A stretch of DNA of 64,000 bases from Actinomycetota bacterium (GTDB lineage: Bacteria; Actinomycetota; Actinomycetes; S36-B12), in contig CANFQC010000006.1 in NCBI GenBank assembly GCA_947449035.1, positions 20,991-84,990 on the forward strand, in the 5' to 3' direction. Positions 40,405-50,184 of the stretch are shown here, one piece after another. Under the pieces are notes generated by a model. That model was not told where the DNA came from. It saw nothing but the letters and a program-made list of their open reading frames with translations, and did no database searches. A program made the translations under genes and the position numbers. Position 1 is the stretch's first letter. Every line of letters begins with the position of its first letter.

Positions 40405-42066
40405 ATGGAACGCTGGATCGCCGATACTGAGCCCCTGGAGCGGTTCCCGATCTTCACCCGCGGCAATGCCGACGAGGTAGGCCCCGATCCGTTCAGCCCG
40501 CTCAACTGGACCCTGGCCTGGGAGCAGGGCGTCGTACCCGGCACCGCCTGGGGCTGGATCCACATGGGCACCTTCAAGGAGAACGAGTTCATCTGGACAA
40601 AGCCAGAGACCTACGGCTCCTGGGGCGGCTACTTCTACAACCAGGTGTCGGTCGGTCGCGTCTTCGGCCACCGCATGCCCGGCCTGACCGCCGATGCCAT
40701 TGACGTCACCTTCTTCGGCCAGAACCCGGTCGTGCCGCCGTATGTCGAGGATCCCCGCGATAACGACGAAGAGTGCTCGGCTGCACTGGGCGAGACCTTC
40801 GGCGGCATTCTCGGCGGCAGTCAGCAGCCGATGCTCGATGAGTTCCTTGTCCAGGTCGAGGAGTGGGTGGCCTCTCGTCCGGATCTCGCCTCGATCAGCG
40901 ACGCCGAGCTCGTCGAGTACGGCCGCGTGATGGCGAAGCGCCAGAACCGCACCTGGGATGTCTACGCGCAGGTCGTCATCGGTGCCACGGTTGGCCCGTC
41001 GATCGTCTCCGGCATTGCCGAGGCAGTCGGCAAGCCCGAGCTCGCCATCCGCATCTTCGCCGCACTCGGCGAGGTGGCATCCGCAGGTCTGCCTGAGCGA
41101 GTATGGGAGCTCTCTCGTCTCCCGCAGGATTCGCCTGAGTTCAAGACAAAGTTCGATGCGTTGATCAAGCAGTTCGGTCATCGCGGCGTCAATGAGTGGG
41201 AGCTCAGCGCAGACACCTGGGCCATTAACCCCAAGCTCGCCTACGAGATGATCGATCGGGTTCGCCAGCAGGACGCCAGCATGTCGCCGGCAGTCCGCAC
41301 GGCCATTGCGCTCGAGCAGCGTCACGCTGCTGAGGCTGAGCTCACCGCCGCGGTTGCCGGTGATGAGGCAACTGCGGGCTTGCTCGCTGCCGGTATCGCT
41401 GCCGGGCAGGCGGCCTACCGCAACCGCGAGGCCGGCAAGAACGCGGCCGTGAAGTTGTTCGGCGAGCCGAAGCTGGCCTTCCAAGAACTGGGTCGTCGCA
41501 TGGCCGAGCGCGGCGTGATCGCGGAGCAGAAGCACATCTTCATGCTGCTCGACTCCGAGCTCGATGGTTTCCTCGCGAACCCCGACGGCTGGTCACCCAA
41601 GCTCGCCGAGCGCTACGGCCAGTGGCTAGAGCTCTTCGAGCTCGATCCGCCCTACGTCGTCATGCACGGCACGCCCATTCCGCCGATCAGCGAATGGCCG
41701 AAGAAGAAGGATCGCGGCGGAGCGGCCGAGGCCGTGGGTGCGGTAGTTCAGGGCGTCCCCGGATCACCCGGCACTGTCACGGCGAAGACCCGCTACATCA
41801 GCGATCTCTCGCATGCCGATGAGCTCGAGGTCGGCGAGATCCTGGTCTGCTCGACCACTGATCCGTCGTGGGTGCCGCTGTTCATGATTGCCAGCGCCGT
41901 GATCTGCGAAATCGGTGCACCGGGCAGTCACGCGGTGATCGTCAGCCGTGAGCTTGGTGTTCCCTGCGTCGTCTCGGCTGCAGGTGCCAGCTACAAGCTT
42001 CCGACCGGCACCCTTGTCGATCTTGATGGCTCGACCGGCAGCATCACGGTCGTCGAGACCGCGTGA
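40405..42066 (+). CDS. PEP-utilising enzyme 'mobile' (phosphohistidine swivelling) domain protein, paralog 1, no ATP-grasp domain
   Basis: C-terminal GEILVCSTTDPSWVPLFMIASAVICEIGAPGSHAVIVSRELGVPCVV; candidate catalytic His codon at 41929-41931. Confidence 0.82.
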   Translation: MERWIADTEPLERFPIFTRGNADEVGPDPFSPLNWTLAWEQGVVPGTAWGWIHMGTFKENEFIWTKPETYGSWGGYFYNQVSVGRVFGHRMPGLTADAIDVTFFGQNPVVPPYVEDPRDNDEECSAALGETFGGILGGSQQPMLDEFLVQVEEWVASRPDLASISDAELVEYGRVMAKRQNRTWDVYAQVVIGATVGPSIVSGIAEAVGKPELAIRIFAALGEVASAGLPERVWELSRLPQDSPEFKTKFDALIKQFGHRGVNEWELSADTWAINPKLAYEMIDRVRQQDASMSPAVRTAIALEQRHAAEAELTAAVAGDEATAGLLAAGIAAGQAAYRNREAGKNAAVKLFGEPKLAFQELGRRMAERGVIAEQKHIFMLLDSELDGFLANPDGWSPKLAERYGQWLELFELDPPYVVMHGTPIPPISEWPKKKDRGGAAEAVGAVVQGVPGSPGTVTAKTRYISDLSHADELEVGEILVCSTTDPSWVPLFMIASAVICEIGAPGSHAVIVSRELGVPCVVSAAGASYKLPTGTLVDLDGSTGSITVVETA

Positions 42067-42776
42067 CGGTCAAGACTCCGCCGACACCTCCTGAGCCGCC
42101 GTTCAGCGTCCGTGAGCCCTTTCTCATTGGGGTAGACGGAGTAACGCGAGTCACGTTCTGCCGTCATGCCCAGCAGGCGTACCCCGTCTCTGATGAGTTC
42201 GTGCATGACGACTGGGCTGATCCACCGCTGAGTCCCCTCGGCGAGGTGCAGGCGCACGCGCTTGCCGCTGCGCTGGGCGAAGAAGAGATCGATGTCGTGA
42301 TTTGCAGCACGATGAAGCGTGCGCGCCAGACCGCGGCGATGGTCGCGAGCCCACATGGGCTCGAGCCGGTCGTGATTCCCGAACTCCGCGAGATCGACTC
42401 GTATCGTGATCTCGAACCGGGCATGAACCCGCAGTCTCTCGTGGACCCGGCCGAGTGGAAGCGCCGCGAGGATCTCTTCCGAATCGAACGCAAGTGGGAT
42501 CACATGTTCTTCGGTGAGTCCTCGGCAGAGTTCCGGGCTCGCTGCCTCGGAGCCATCGACAAGGTTCTCGCCCAGTTCGAGGGAAAGAACATCGTGTTCA
42601 TCAGTCACGGAGGCGTCATCAACGCCTTCTTTGCGAACGTCATCGGCTGCGATGAGGATCTCTTCTTCCTGCCCAATCACGCCTCGATCAGCACTGCTGC
42701 GGTCAAGGGCAATATCCGAAGAATGACGTCAATTAATGAGCATCACCACTTGCATGCGGGCATCCTGACCGACTAG
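42063..42776 (+). CDS. histidine phosphatase family protein
   Basis: VTFCRHAQQAYPV (RHA in place of RHG); PPLSPLGEVQAHALAAAL; ICSTMKRARQTA; FISHGGVINAF; GTG start. Confidence 0.88.
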   Translation: MTVKTPPTPPEPPFSVREPFLIGVDGVTRVTFCRHAQQAYPVSDEFVHDDWADPPLSPLGEVQAHALAAALGEEEIDVVICSTMKRARQTAAMVASPHGLEPVVIPELREIDSYRDLEPGMNPQSLVDPAEWKRREDLFRIERKWDHMFFGESSAEFRARCLGAIDKVLAQFEGKNIVFISHGGVINAFFANVIGCDEDLFFLPNHASISTAAVKGNIRRMTSINEHHHLHAGILTD

Positions 42777-42831
42777 AAAGTCATCTAGACGAATTTCTGG
42801 TGCCTATGGGGGCCGCTAGTCGAGGAGTGCC

Positions 42832-44040
42832 ATGACAGACACCGTTCCGCAGTATGCGGCAGGTTCGCACAGCGCCCTGGATCGAGATGAAGCGCTGTCG
42901 ATCATGGATCGACTGTTCGCTCACCTGGCGAACAACTCCACAGACATGGCCCCTGAGCAGCTCGAGATCCCGATGTCGTATTACCTGGACGAGGATCTCT
43001 GGAAGCAAGAGATGCAGGAGATCTTCTACAAGATCCCGCTGCCCGTGGCGATGTCAGTCGCGCTGCCTAATCCGGGCGACTTCAAGGCCATGCGCGTTGT
43101 CGGCCGCGAGATCATCCTTTCGCGCGGCAAGGACGGCCGTATGAATGCGATGCTCAACGTCTGCCGTCATCGTGCGATGAAGCTCGTGCCTGAGGGCTGT
43201 GGCAACGCGCGCCGGTTCACCTGCGGCTATCACGCATGGACCTACGACACTGACGGAAAACTTACCGGTGTTCCGGCTGAAGACACCTTCGGCGATGTCG
43301 ATCGCGATGAATACAGCTTGGTGCGCCTGGCCTGCGAGGAACGCGCCGGCATCATCTTTGTCTGTCTGACCGCCGGGCGAGAGATCGACGTCGATGCTTG
43401 GCTCGGCGATGCCCTGCCACATCTTGAACGTCTCGAACTCGATAAGTGCGTGCACTTCACGACCAAGGAGCTCGCTGGCCCGAACTGGAAGGTCACCCTC
43501 GACGGTTATCTAGAGAGCTACCACTTCTCGACTCTGCATCCCGACACGGTGGCACTGACCAACCACACGAATCGCGCAACATTTGATGCCGTTGGCCCGC
43601 ACTGCCGAAATGTGTTCGCACTCAAGTCAATGGATGCCATGGCTGAGACTGCGCGCGATGAGTGGGAGCCGGCTGCAGCACTTGGTCTCATCTACTGGCT
43701 GTTCCCCGGCATGTCTATCGCCGGTGGAATGCGCGAGCGCACTGTCGTCTCGATCATCTTGCCTGGCGACTCGTGGGGTGAATCGATGACATGGCAGACC
43801 ACATTGATGCGACGTGCGCCAGAAACCGCGGCTGAACTCGAAGAGGCCGAGAAGACGGCTGACTGGTTCTTTGCCGCATTCCGCGACGAGGACTACGCCG
43901 CCCAGCAACTGGTGCAGGACGGCCTTGCCACTCTTGCCGACAAGCACATGATCATCGGCCGCAACGAGATCGCAGTCCAGCACGCCCATGAGTCTGTGCG
44001 TCGCCTGATGAACGGTGAGCCTGTTCACGAGCCTCGCTAG
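42832..44040 (+). CDS. Rieske 2Fe-2S aromatic ring-hydroxylating oxygenase alpha subunit-like
   Basis: Rieske CRHRAMKLVPEGCGNARRFTCGYHAWTY; mononuclear iron site LDGYLESYHFSTLH. Confidence 0.92.
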   Translation: MTDTVPQYAAGSHSALDRDEALSIMDRLFAHLANNSTDMAPEQLEIPMSYYLDEDLWKQEMQEIFYKIPLPVAMSVALPNPGDFKAMRVVGREIILSRGKDGRMNAMLNVCRHRAMKLVPEGCGNARRFTCGYHAWTYDTDGKLTGVPAEDTFGDVDRDEYSLVRLACEERAGIIFVCLTAGREIDVDAWLGDALPHLERLELDKCVHFTTKELAGPNWKVTLDGYLESYHFSTLHPDTVALTNHTNRATFDAVGPHCRNVFALKSMDAMAETARDEWEPAAALGLIYWLFPGMSIAGGMRERTVVSIILPGDSWGESMTWQTTLMRRAPETAAELEEAEKTADWFFAAFRDEDYAAQQLVQDGLATLADKHMIIGRNEIAVQHAHESVRRLMNGEPVHEPR

Positions 44041-44157
44041 GGGAGTCCCGCGCGACTGTGACCTCTTTGTGAGGATTTTGCAGGGACTTCCAGGTATCTG
44101 ACTGGCAGAATGACGTGGCCCCCACCGGGGCGTTCCCTGCGACAGATGGATACCCGC

Positions 44158-45858
44158 ATGACCAAGGCATGGCTTACCGATACCGAGCCCAGCGCTCGCT
44201 TCCCCGTCTTCACTCGCCTGAACGCGGCCGACGTGATGTCCGAACCGATCACCCCGCTGGGTGCATCGATGTGCTGGATCCCGAATGTGCTGCCGGGCTG
44301 GGCCTCGGGCTACGTCGAGGACGTCTGCTTCACCTCCGATGAGCTCACCGATGAGTCGGCTGTCGCTGGCTTCTTCTACGGCTACCTCTACGTCAACCAG
44401 AGCTCGGTGCGCGTGCTCGGCATCCGCAAGGGCATGGGCTGGGAGACCATCGACGCGATCTTCTTCAACTCACCCGGCGCTCCCGCTCACGCGACGTCGC
44501 CTGCTGACGAGAACCCTGCTCTGACTGCACTGGCCCCGGCACGTGCCGGTTGGGCACTCACCACCTCCAAGTTCGAGGGCGCCGATGAAGACGAGGCAAT
44601 TGCTGACGACCTGCGTCGCAATCGTCCGAACCTTCGTGGCATGAGCAACCGTGCGCTCGTTGCACGCGCTCGCTCGGTCATGCCGTACGAGCGTCTTGCC
44701 TGGCGCTCGGAGCAGATCGGCTCTTCCAACGCGGCGCTCGGCCCGGCCGTCGCCGGCCAGATCCTCGGTGACAAGGCGCATCTGCTTGTCACGATCCTCG
44801 GCTACGCCGGTGATGTCGAGTCCGCAGCGCCGACCTACTCGCTGTGGTCGCTGTCGCGCACGGTCAAGAACGACCCGAAGATGACCGCGCTGTTCGACAG
44901 TGGCGTCGACAAGGTTGTCGCGCAGCTGCCGACCGCGCGTGGTGGCTTCTGGAGCGACTTCGCTGCCTTCATTGCAGAGTTCGGCTACCGCGGCCCGAGT
45001 GAATGGGATCTTGGCACCGAGTCATGGGAGTCCAAGCCGTCACTGGCCCTGGGTCTCATCGATCGCATGCGCCAGCTTGATGATGCCGATTCGCCCTCGT
45101 CAAAGCAGGCCGCGCACGCGGCGGCCACCGACAAGGCGATGATGGAAGCGACTGCAGGCATGGACCCGGCAACCGAGGCTGCCTTCCGTGGCGCCGTCGG
45201 CTCGGCCCGTCGCTTCGCCGGCTGGCGTGAGAGTGGCAAGAGCTCATGTATCAAGATCATGAACGAGGCACGCATGGCCCTCATCGAGCTAGGTGAGCGT
45301 CTTGCTGCCAAGGGCGTTCTCGATCATTCGCGCCAGATCTTCATTGCTCTCGATGAGGAGCTCGACTCCCTCGCTCTGGAGGAGACCACCTTGCGTCCGG
45401 TTCTCGCCCAGCGCGAGAAAGAGTGGAATGCACTCAAGGAGCTCGAGGTTCCGACCTTCCTTGATGGCTCCAAGCCGATCCCGCCAATCTCCGAGGTTCC
45501 CCGCAAGGGCGCCAACAAGGCCGAAAAGGCAGCCAAGGGCACCATCCTCACCGGTGCCGCAGCCTCGACCGGCATTGTCGAGGGCGTGGCCCGAGTCATC
45601 ACCGGCACCGATGCGATCAGCGAGTTCCAGCCCGGCGAGATCCTGGTCGCACCGCAGACTGATCCGTCGTGGACCCCGCTGTTCATGGTGGCCTCGGCTG
45701 TCATCGTCGACACCGGTTCGATGGGCTCGCACGCGATGATCGTCGCTCGCGAACTCGGAATCCCGTGCGTCGCCGGCTTGCCGAAGGCAACGGAGATGAT
45801 CGGCACCGGCACGATGGTGCGCGTCGACGGCGCTGCAGGCACGGTCGAGATTCTCTAG
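44158..45858 (+). CDS. PEP-utilising enzyme 'mobile' (phosphohistidine swivelling) domain protein, paralog 2, no ATP-grasp domain
   Basis: WLTDTEPSARFPVFTRLNAADV matches paralog 1 WIADTEPLERFPIFTRGNADEV; GEILVAPQTDPSWTPLFMVASAVIVDTGSMGSHAMIVARELGIPCVAG; His codon 45730-45732. Start may be 44146. Confidence 0.82.
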   Translation: MTKAWLTDTEPSARFPVFTRLNAADVMSEPITPLGASMCWIPNVLPGWASGYVEDVCFTSDELTDESAVAGFFYGYLYVNQSSVRVLGIRKGMGWETIDAIFFNSPGAPAHATSPADENPALTALAPARAGWALTTSKFEGADEDEAIADDLRRNRPNLRGMSNRALVARARSVMPYERLAWRSEQIGSSNAALGPAVAGQILGDKAHLLVTILGYAGDVESAAPTYSLWSLSRTVKNDPKMTALFDSGVDKVVAQLPTARGGFWSDFAAFIAEFGYRGPSEWDLGTESWESKPSLALGLIDRMRQLDDADSPSSKQAAHAAATDKAMMEATAGMDPATEAAFRGAVGSARRFAGWRESGKSSCIKIMNEARMALIELGERLAAKGVLDHSRQIFIALDEELDSLALEETTLRPVLAQREKEWNALKELEVPTFLDGSKPIPPISEVPRKGANKAEKAAKGTILTGAAASTGIVEGVARVITGTDAISEFQPGEILVAPQTDPSWTPLFMVASAVIVDTGSMGSHAMIVARELGIPCVAGLPKATEMIGTGTMVRVDGAAGTVEIL

Positions 45859-45870
45859 ATCTACCTCGTT

Positions 45871-45902
45871 AATGGCCCGACACCGTGTGGTGTCGGGCCA
45901 TT
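45871..45902. terminator. intrinsic terminator-like hairpin after paralog 2
   Basis: AATGGCCCGACACC-gtgt-GGTGTCGGGCCATT, perfect 14-bp stem. Confidence 0.75.
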
Positions 45903-45997
45903 GGCATTCCTGGGGTTTTGCTCCTGGCCTGCCTGCAGTGACTCCTCGGCGGTGCGGCATGATGGAAGTCGGTATCCGGCATCGTCAGGGGAAGTTT

Positions 45998-46438
45998 GTG
46001 AGTGAGTCCAGGGGTTCATCGGTCATCGTCCACCGCTTGGTGGCCTGGAATGAGACCGATGCAGCGGGACACAACCACTTTGCTGCCGCCTTTCGGTGGC
46101 TAGAAGAGGCTGAGCATGCGCTCCTGCGCTCAGTAGGCATGCCTGTCGAGGAGATCGCCCGCATTCCGCGCGTGCACATCGACATCGATTACAAGGATCG
46201 CCTGTACTTCGGCCAGGAGATTGCCGTGCAGGTCACCGTGGCAAAGGTGGGCACGAGCTCATGCACGTATGACTTCGAGGTTCGCACCGAAGCAGGTGTG
46301 GTGGCGGTGAGCGGCACCCTCGTGGTCGTGCATGCGTCAAGTACCTCCGAGGGCTCTGCCCCGTGGCCCGACGATATTCGTGAGGCGTTGCTCGATGGTC
46401 GGCTCATCGAGGTTCGCACTGAGACCACGCAGGCCTGA
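45998..46438 (+). CDS. hotdog-fold acyl-CoA thioesterase (4-hydroxybenzoyl-CoA thioesterase-like)
   Basis: HRLVAWNETDAAGHNHFAAAFRWLEEAEHALLRSVGM...VHIDIDYKDRLYFGQEIAVQVTVAKVGTSSCTYDFEV; GTG 45998 preferred, ATG 45959 possible. Confidence 0.85.
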   Translation: MSESRGSSVIVHRLVAWNETDAAGHNHFAAAFRWLEEAEHALLRSVGMPVEEIARIPRVHIDIDYKDRLYFGQEIAVQVTVAKVGTSSCTYDFEVRTEAGVVAVSGTLVVVHASSTSEGSAPWPDDIREALLDGRLIEVRTETTQA

Positions 46439-46504
46439 TCCGAGATCTCGTCACGACCCTCGCGAACGTCACGTGGCAGAAGGGGTGACATGCCCTACAT
46501 CAAT

Positions 46505-46526
46505 GTGCGATATTTGATAAACGCAC
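46505..46526. promoter_or_regulatory. putative GntR operator in its own promoter
   Basis: GTGCG-ATATTTGATAAA-CGCAC, 26 nt upstream of the gntR start. Confidence 0.5.
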
Positions 46527-46551
46527 CACATGGTCTACAGAAGGGGGTGTC

Positions 46552-47307
46552 ATGCTGACGAAGGCGCAGATCGAGAGCGCGTCTGATGTTGCCGCCCGGT
46601 CGCTCTTCGATGCCATCGTTGATCAACGCATTCCGCCGGGAGCACCACTGCGCCTGAAGGAGCTCTCCGAGCAATTGGGCATGAGCATGATGCCCGTCCG
46701 CGAGGCCATTCGCCGCCTCGCAGCGCTTGACCTGGTCGAGATCGAACCTCGTCGCGGTGCCCGAGTTCGTGAACTCTCCCTTGCCGATCTCGAAGACACC
46801 TATTTCGCTCGCCTTCACCTGGAGAACATCGCCGTCTGGGAGGCCGCGCAGAACTTCACTGCTGACGACGGCGCCCAGGCCGCTGCTGCGCTTGCTGATC
46901 GTGAGGCAGCCCAAGAGGCCGGTGACCGAGTCGCCGCCCGTGACGCCCACGAGCGCTTCCACTTCGCCATCTATGAGGCGTCCCAGCGCACCTGGCTGAT
47001 TCGCTCGATCCTGCCGGCGTGGCGAAACTCAGAGCGCTACCGCATCGGTGCCATGCGACATATCGAGACCCAGGGCACCCGCGACCATGAGCACACTCAG
47101 ATCCTGTCGGCGCTGATGCGCCACGACGGACTCGAGGCTGTGAGGTGGATGACCAATCACCTCACCAGCTCGGTCAGGCTCTCGGCCCAGCACCTGATCA
47201 GCGAGACCGGCGAGGCTGATCGAGAGATCTCCTTGCCCAAGGTGGCCGAGGTCGTTGCCCGGTTCGACATCGCGGCCGGGATCCCGGCTGAGATTCCCAC
47301 AGTCTGA
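46552..47307 (+). CDS. GntR family regulator (FCD-type effector domain)
   Basis: SLFDAIVDQRIPPGAPLRLKELSEQLGMSMMPVREAIRRLAALDLVEIEPRRGARV; helical C-terminal HERFHFAIYEAS. Confidence 0.92.
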   Translation: MLTKAQIESASDVAARSLFDAIVDQRIPPGAPLRLKELSEQLGMSMMPVREAIRRLAALDLVEIEPRRGARVRELSLADLEDTYFARLHLENIAVWEAAQNFTADDGAQAAAALADREAAQEAGDRVAARDAHERFHFAIYEASQRTWLIRSILPAWRNSERYRIGAMRHIETQGTRDHEHTQILSALMRHDGLEAVRWMTNHLTSSVRLSAQHLISETGEADREISLPKVAEVVARFDIAAGIPAEIPTV

Positions 47308-47311
47308 GGCG

Positions 47312-47344
47312 AACCCCACCAGGTGGGCATGTCGGGTTTTTTGC
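47312..47344. terminator. possible terminator after gntR
   Basis: AACCCCACCAGGTGGGCATGTCGGGTTTTTT hairpin plus T-run. Confidence 0.4.
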
Positions 47345-47396
47345 GTCCGTCATGTCAACAATAGGTAACAATTGGGTGATTCCCCTTGTGGAGCCG

Positions 47397-47407
47397 TTGA
47401 TCAAATG
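47397..47407. promoter_or_regulatory. TTGATCAAATG element upstream of the ABC transporter
   Basis: 11-mer identical to 58310-58320. Confidence 0.45.
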
Positions 47408-47484
47408 TCAAGATCCAGGTCCGCAGCATTCGCGGCGGAAGAACTTCAGGGTCACCTCGGCCCTGTCTCGTCAAGGGAGGTCGC

Positions 47485-48723
47485 ATGAGACTTCGTCTCA
47501 TGACCGTGGCAGCAACGGTGGGCGCTGGCGCGCTCATCCTGTCCGGATGTAGCTCGTCATCCACCAGCAGCTCAAGTGCAGCATCGGCTCCTGCCGCTTC
47601 CGCCGCAGCATCTGAGGCAGCCCCCGCTGCCACCGGTGATCCGCTGGTCCTCGGCATCGTCCAGGCCGGTTCCGGCTTCATGGGCCCGATCGATACGCCG
47701 GCCCGTAACGCCCTCCTCATGGAGGTCGACAAGGTCAACGCCGCAGGCGGCGTCAACGGCCAGCCGATCAAGGTCAACTTCATCGACACCGAGACCAAGT
47801 TCGAGTCGTACGCACCGGACGCTCAGAAGGTTCTCGATGACGGCGCCAACGTCCTCATCGTCACCTGCGATTACGACGTTTCCTCGCCGGCAGCACTCGT
47901 CGCCGAGGCGAAGAACGTTCTCAACATCGCTCCTTGCATCGGTGACCCGATCTACGGCCCCAAGGGTGGCCTGAAGCTCGGCTTCTCGATGGGTGATGGC
48001 GTTCCCGGCGAAGCCTCGGTCATGGCCGAGTTCGCGAACAAGAAGGGCTGGAAGTCAGCCGTTCTGCTCAAGGACACCTCGATCAAGTACACCCAGAACC
48101 AGTGCGCAGTGTTCGACAAGCGCTTCACTGAGCTCGGTGGCAAGGTCATCAACACCTACGAGTACAAGCAGGGCGACTCCGTCAAGGAATCCGTCTCGAA
48201 GATCGCTGCAGGCACCAAGCCTGACGTGATCGTCAACTGCGGTTACAACCCCGGTGGCGGCCAGGTTGCCAAGGAGATCCGCGATGGCGGTCTCGCAACC
48301 CCGATCATCTCCGGCTTCGGCATGGACGGTGACTTCTGGGTCGGCGCAATTCCGAACCTGACCGACTACTACGTCGTGACCTACAACGCCAAGAATGGCG
48401 ATGACCCCAGCGCAGACGTCAACGCCTACGCCGAGGCATACAAGGCCAAGTACGGCAACCTTCCCGACGTCGGTGGCTTCACCACCGGCCCGACCACCCT
48501 TCAGGCCATTCTCGAGGCCTACAAGGTTGCCGGTAGCTGGGATGGCGACAAGATGACCGCAGCCCTGGAGAGCTTCAAGGATGTCCCGACCCTGTCGGGC
48601 CCGACCAGCTTCTCGCCGGATCTGCACATCAACGTCGGTCGTCCGATGGTGGTCCTCGAGGTCGTCGACGGCAAGCTCAAGTTCATTGAGGCTATTACTC
48701 CGTCGAAGGTCGTCTTCCCGTAA
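47485..48723 (+). CDS. ABC transporter substrate-binding lipoprotein (branched-chain amino acid type)
   Basis: Lipobox GALILSGCSSSSTSSSS; periplasmic-binding fold QAGSGFMGPIDTPARNALLMEVDKVNAAGGVNGQPIKVNFIDTE. Confidence 0.93.
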   Translation: MRLRLMTVAATVGAGALILSGCSSSSTSSSSAASAPAASAAASEAAPAATGDPLVLGIVQAGSGFMGPIDTPARNALLMEVDKVNAAGGVNGQPIKVNFIDTETKFESYAPDAQKVLDDGANVLIVTCDYDVSSPAALVAEAKNVLNIAPCIGDPIYGPKGGLKLGFSMGDGVPGEASVMAEFANKKGWKSAVLLKDTSIKYTQNQCAVFDKRFTELGGKVINTYEYKQGDSVKESVSKIAAGTKPDVIVNCGYNPGGGQVAKEIRDGGLATPIISGFGMDGDFWVGAIPNLTDYYVVTYNAKNGDDPSADVNAYAEAYKAKYGNLPDVGGFTTGPTTLQAILEAYKVAGSWDGDKMTAALESFKDVPTLSGPTSFSPDLHINVGRPMVVLEVVDGKLKFIEAITPSKVVFP

Positions 48724-49475
48724 TGATTGACACCACGGCACCCCGGTCACGCGCACTCCGCGTGGCCGGGGTTTCCCGTGCGTTCGCCGGCGTTAAGGCA
48801 CTCACCGACGTCAGCCTCTCGTTTGCTCCCGGCCAGGTGCTCGGTCTCATCGGCCCAAACGGCGCCGGAAAGTCCACCCTTGTCAACATCATCAGTGGAT
48901 ACGACCTGCCCGATAGTGGCACTGTCGATCTCGATGGTCGCGACATCACGCGTACCAAGCCCTATGTGCGCTCCCGCGGAGCTCTTGCCCGCACCTTCCA
49001 ACATGGTCACCTGTTCAACGGGCTCACCGTGCGCGAGAACATCGTTGTTACCGCCATGGGCGTCGGAAAGTCGCGCAAGCTCGCACTCGCGCGTGCCGAT
49101 GAACTCATCGCCGACTTCGGACTCGAATCCCGTGCCGATCAGCCGTGCGGCTCACTTCCGCACGGGTTCGAGCGCCGCGTAGGTGTGGCCCGAGCACTCG
49201 CCACTGATCCCTCCTACGTCCTTCTCGATGAACCGGCTGCTGGCTTGAATGAGGGTGAGATCGGCGAGTTCGCGGCCAACATCCGCAGCCTGCGCGAGCG
49301 GGGCCTTGGTGTCCTGCTCATTGACCACAACGTCAAGCTCATTCTCGATGTGTGCGATCGCATCCACGTTCTCGTCGAGGGGAAGACCCTCCTGGAAGGC
49401 ACCCCGGCTGAGGTACGCGGCAGCGAGGCACTCGTCGAGGCTTATCTCGGAAGGAGCGGCAGTGTCCACCGCTGA
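48723..49475 (+). CDS. livG: ABC transporter ATP-binding protein (LivG-like)
   Basis: LIGPNGAGKSTLVNIISGYDLPDSG; DEPAAGLNEGEIGEFA. Confidence 0.93.
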   Translation: MIDTTAPRSRALRVAGVSRAFAGVKALTDVSLSFAPGQVLGLIGPNGAGKSTLVNIISGYDLPDSGTVDLDGRDITRTKPYVRSRGALARTFQHGHLFNGLTVRENIVVTAMGVGKSRKLALARADELIADFGLESRADQPCGSLPHGFERRVGVARALATDPSYVLLDEPAAGLNEGEIGEFAANIRSLRERGLGVLLIDHNVKLILDVCDRIHVLVEGKTLLEGTPAEVRGSEALVEAYLGRSGSVHR

Positions 49476-50184
49476 CACCCGGCAGGGCCTGCACGTCGAG
49501 AACCTAGAAGTCGCGTACAACGGAGTTCCTGCCGTGCGTGGCATCAGTTTCGAGGTCAACGCGGGCGAAGCCATCGGCTTGATTGGCCCCAACGGCGCCG
49601 GTAAGTCTTCAACCCTTCTCGCGATCATGGGAGCGACCCCTCGCACCGGTGTCGTCACCGTGCACGGACACGACATCTCGGGTCTTGCGCCGGAAAAGGT
49701 AGTGCGCACCGGTCTTGCACTCGTGCCCGAGGGCCGTCACGTATTCACCGAGCTTTCGGTCATGGACAACCTGCGCCTGGGGGCTGTAGCTCGTCGTGAC
49801 AAGTCCACCTACAAGTCGGCTCTCGAGCACGTGCTTGATCTCTTCCCGATCCTGCGCGACTTCGGACATCGCCATGCCGGCTTACTCTCCGGCGGTCAGC
49901 AGCAGCAGCTGGCCATTGGCCGAGCATTGATGAGTGATCCCGACATCTTGATGCTCGACGAGCCGAGCCTTGGCTTGTCGCCGACAGCTGTCGACACTGT
50001 GTTCGAAGCACTTGATGTCGTGCGCAAGGCAGGTAAGGCAGTGCTCATCGTCGAGCAGCGCGCAGAGTTCACCATTGCCTTCTCCGATCGCACCTACGTG
50101 CTGCACGATGGAGTCATCACCTTGAGCCTGAAGCCCGAGGATGCCGATAACGTCGAGGTTCTGACGGAGGCGTACTTCGGATGA
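49462..50184 (+). CDS. livF: ABC transporter ATP-binding protein (LivF-like)
   Basis: LIGPNGAGKSSTLLAIMG; LLSGGQQQQLAIGRALMSDPDILMLDEPSLGLSP; GTG start inside the livG end. Confidence 0.93.
   Translation: MSTADTRQGLHVENLEVAYNGVPAVRGISFEVNAGEAIGLIGPNGAGKSSTLLAIMGATPRTGVVTVHGHDISGLAPEKVVRTGLALVPEGRHVFTELSVMDNLRLGAVARRDKSTYKSALEHVLDLFPILRDFGHRHAGLLSGGQQQQLAIGRALMSDPDILMLDEPSLGLSPTAVDTVFEALDVVRKAGKAVLIVEQRAEFTIAFSDRTYVLHDGVITLSLKPEDADNVEVLTEAYFG

Noticed and set aside
40360-41535. 391-aa ORF on the minus strand
   Set aside because: Antisense to the first phosphohistidine-domain gene, which has clear motifs; shadow ORF.
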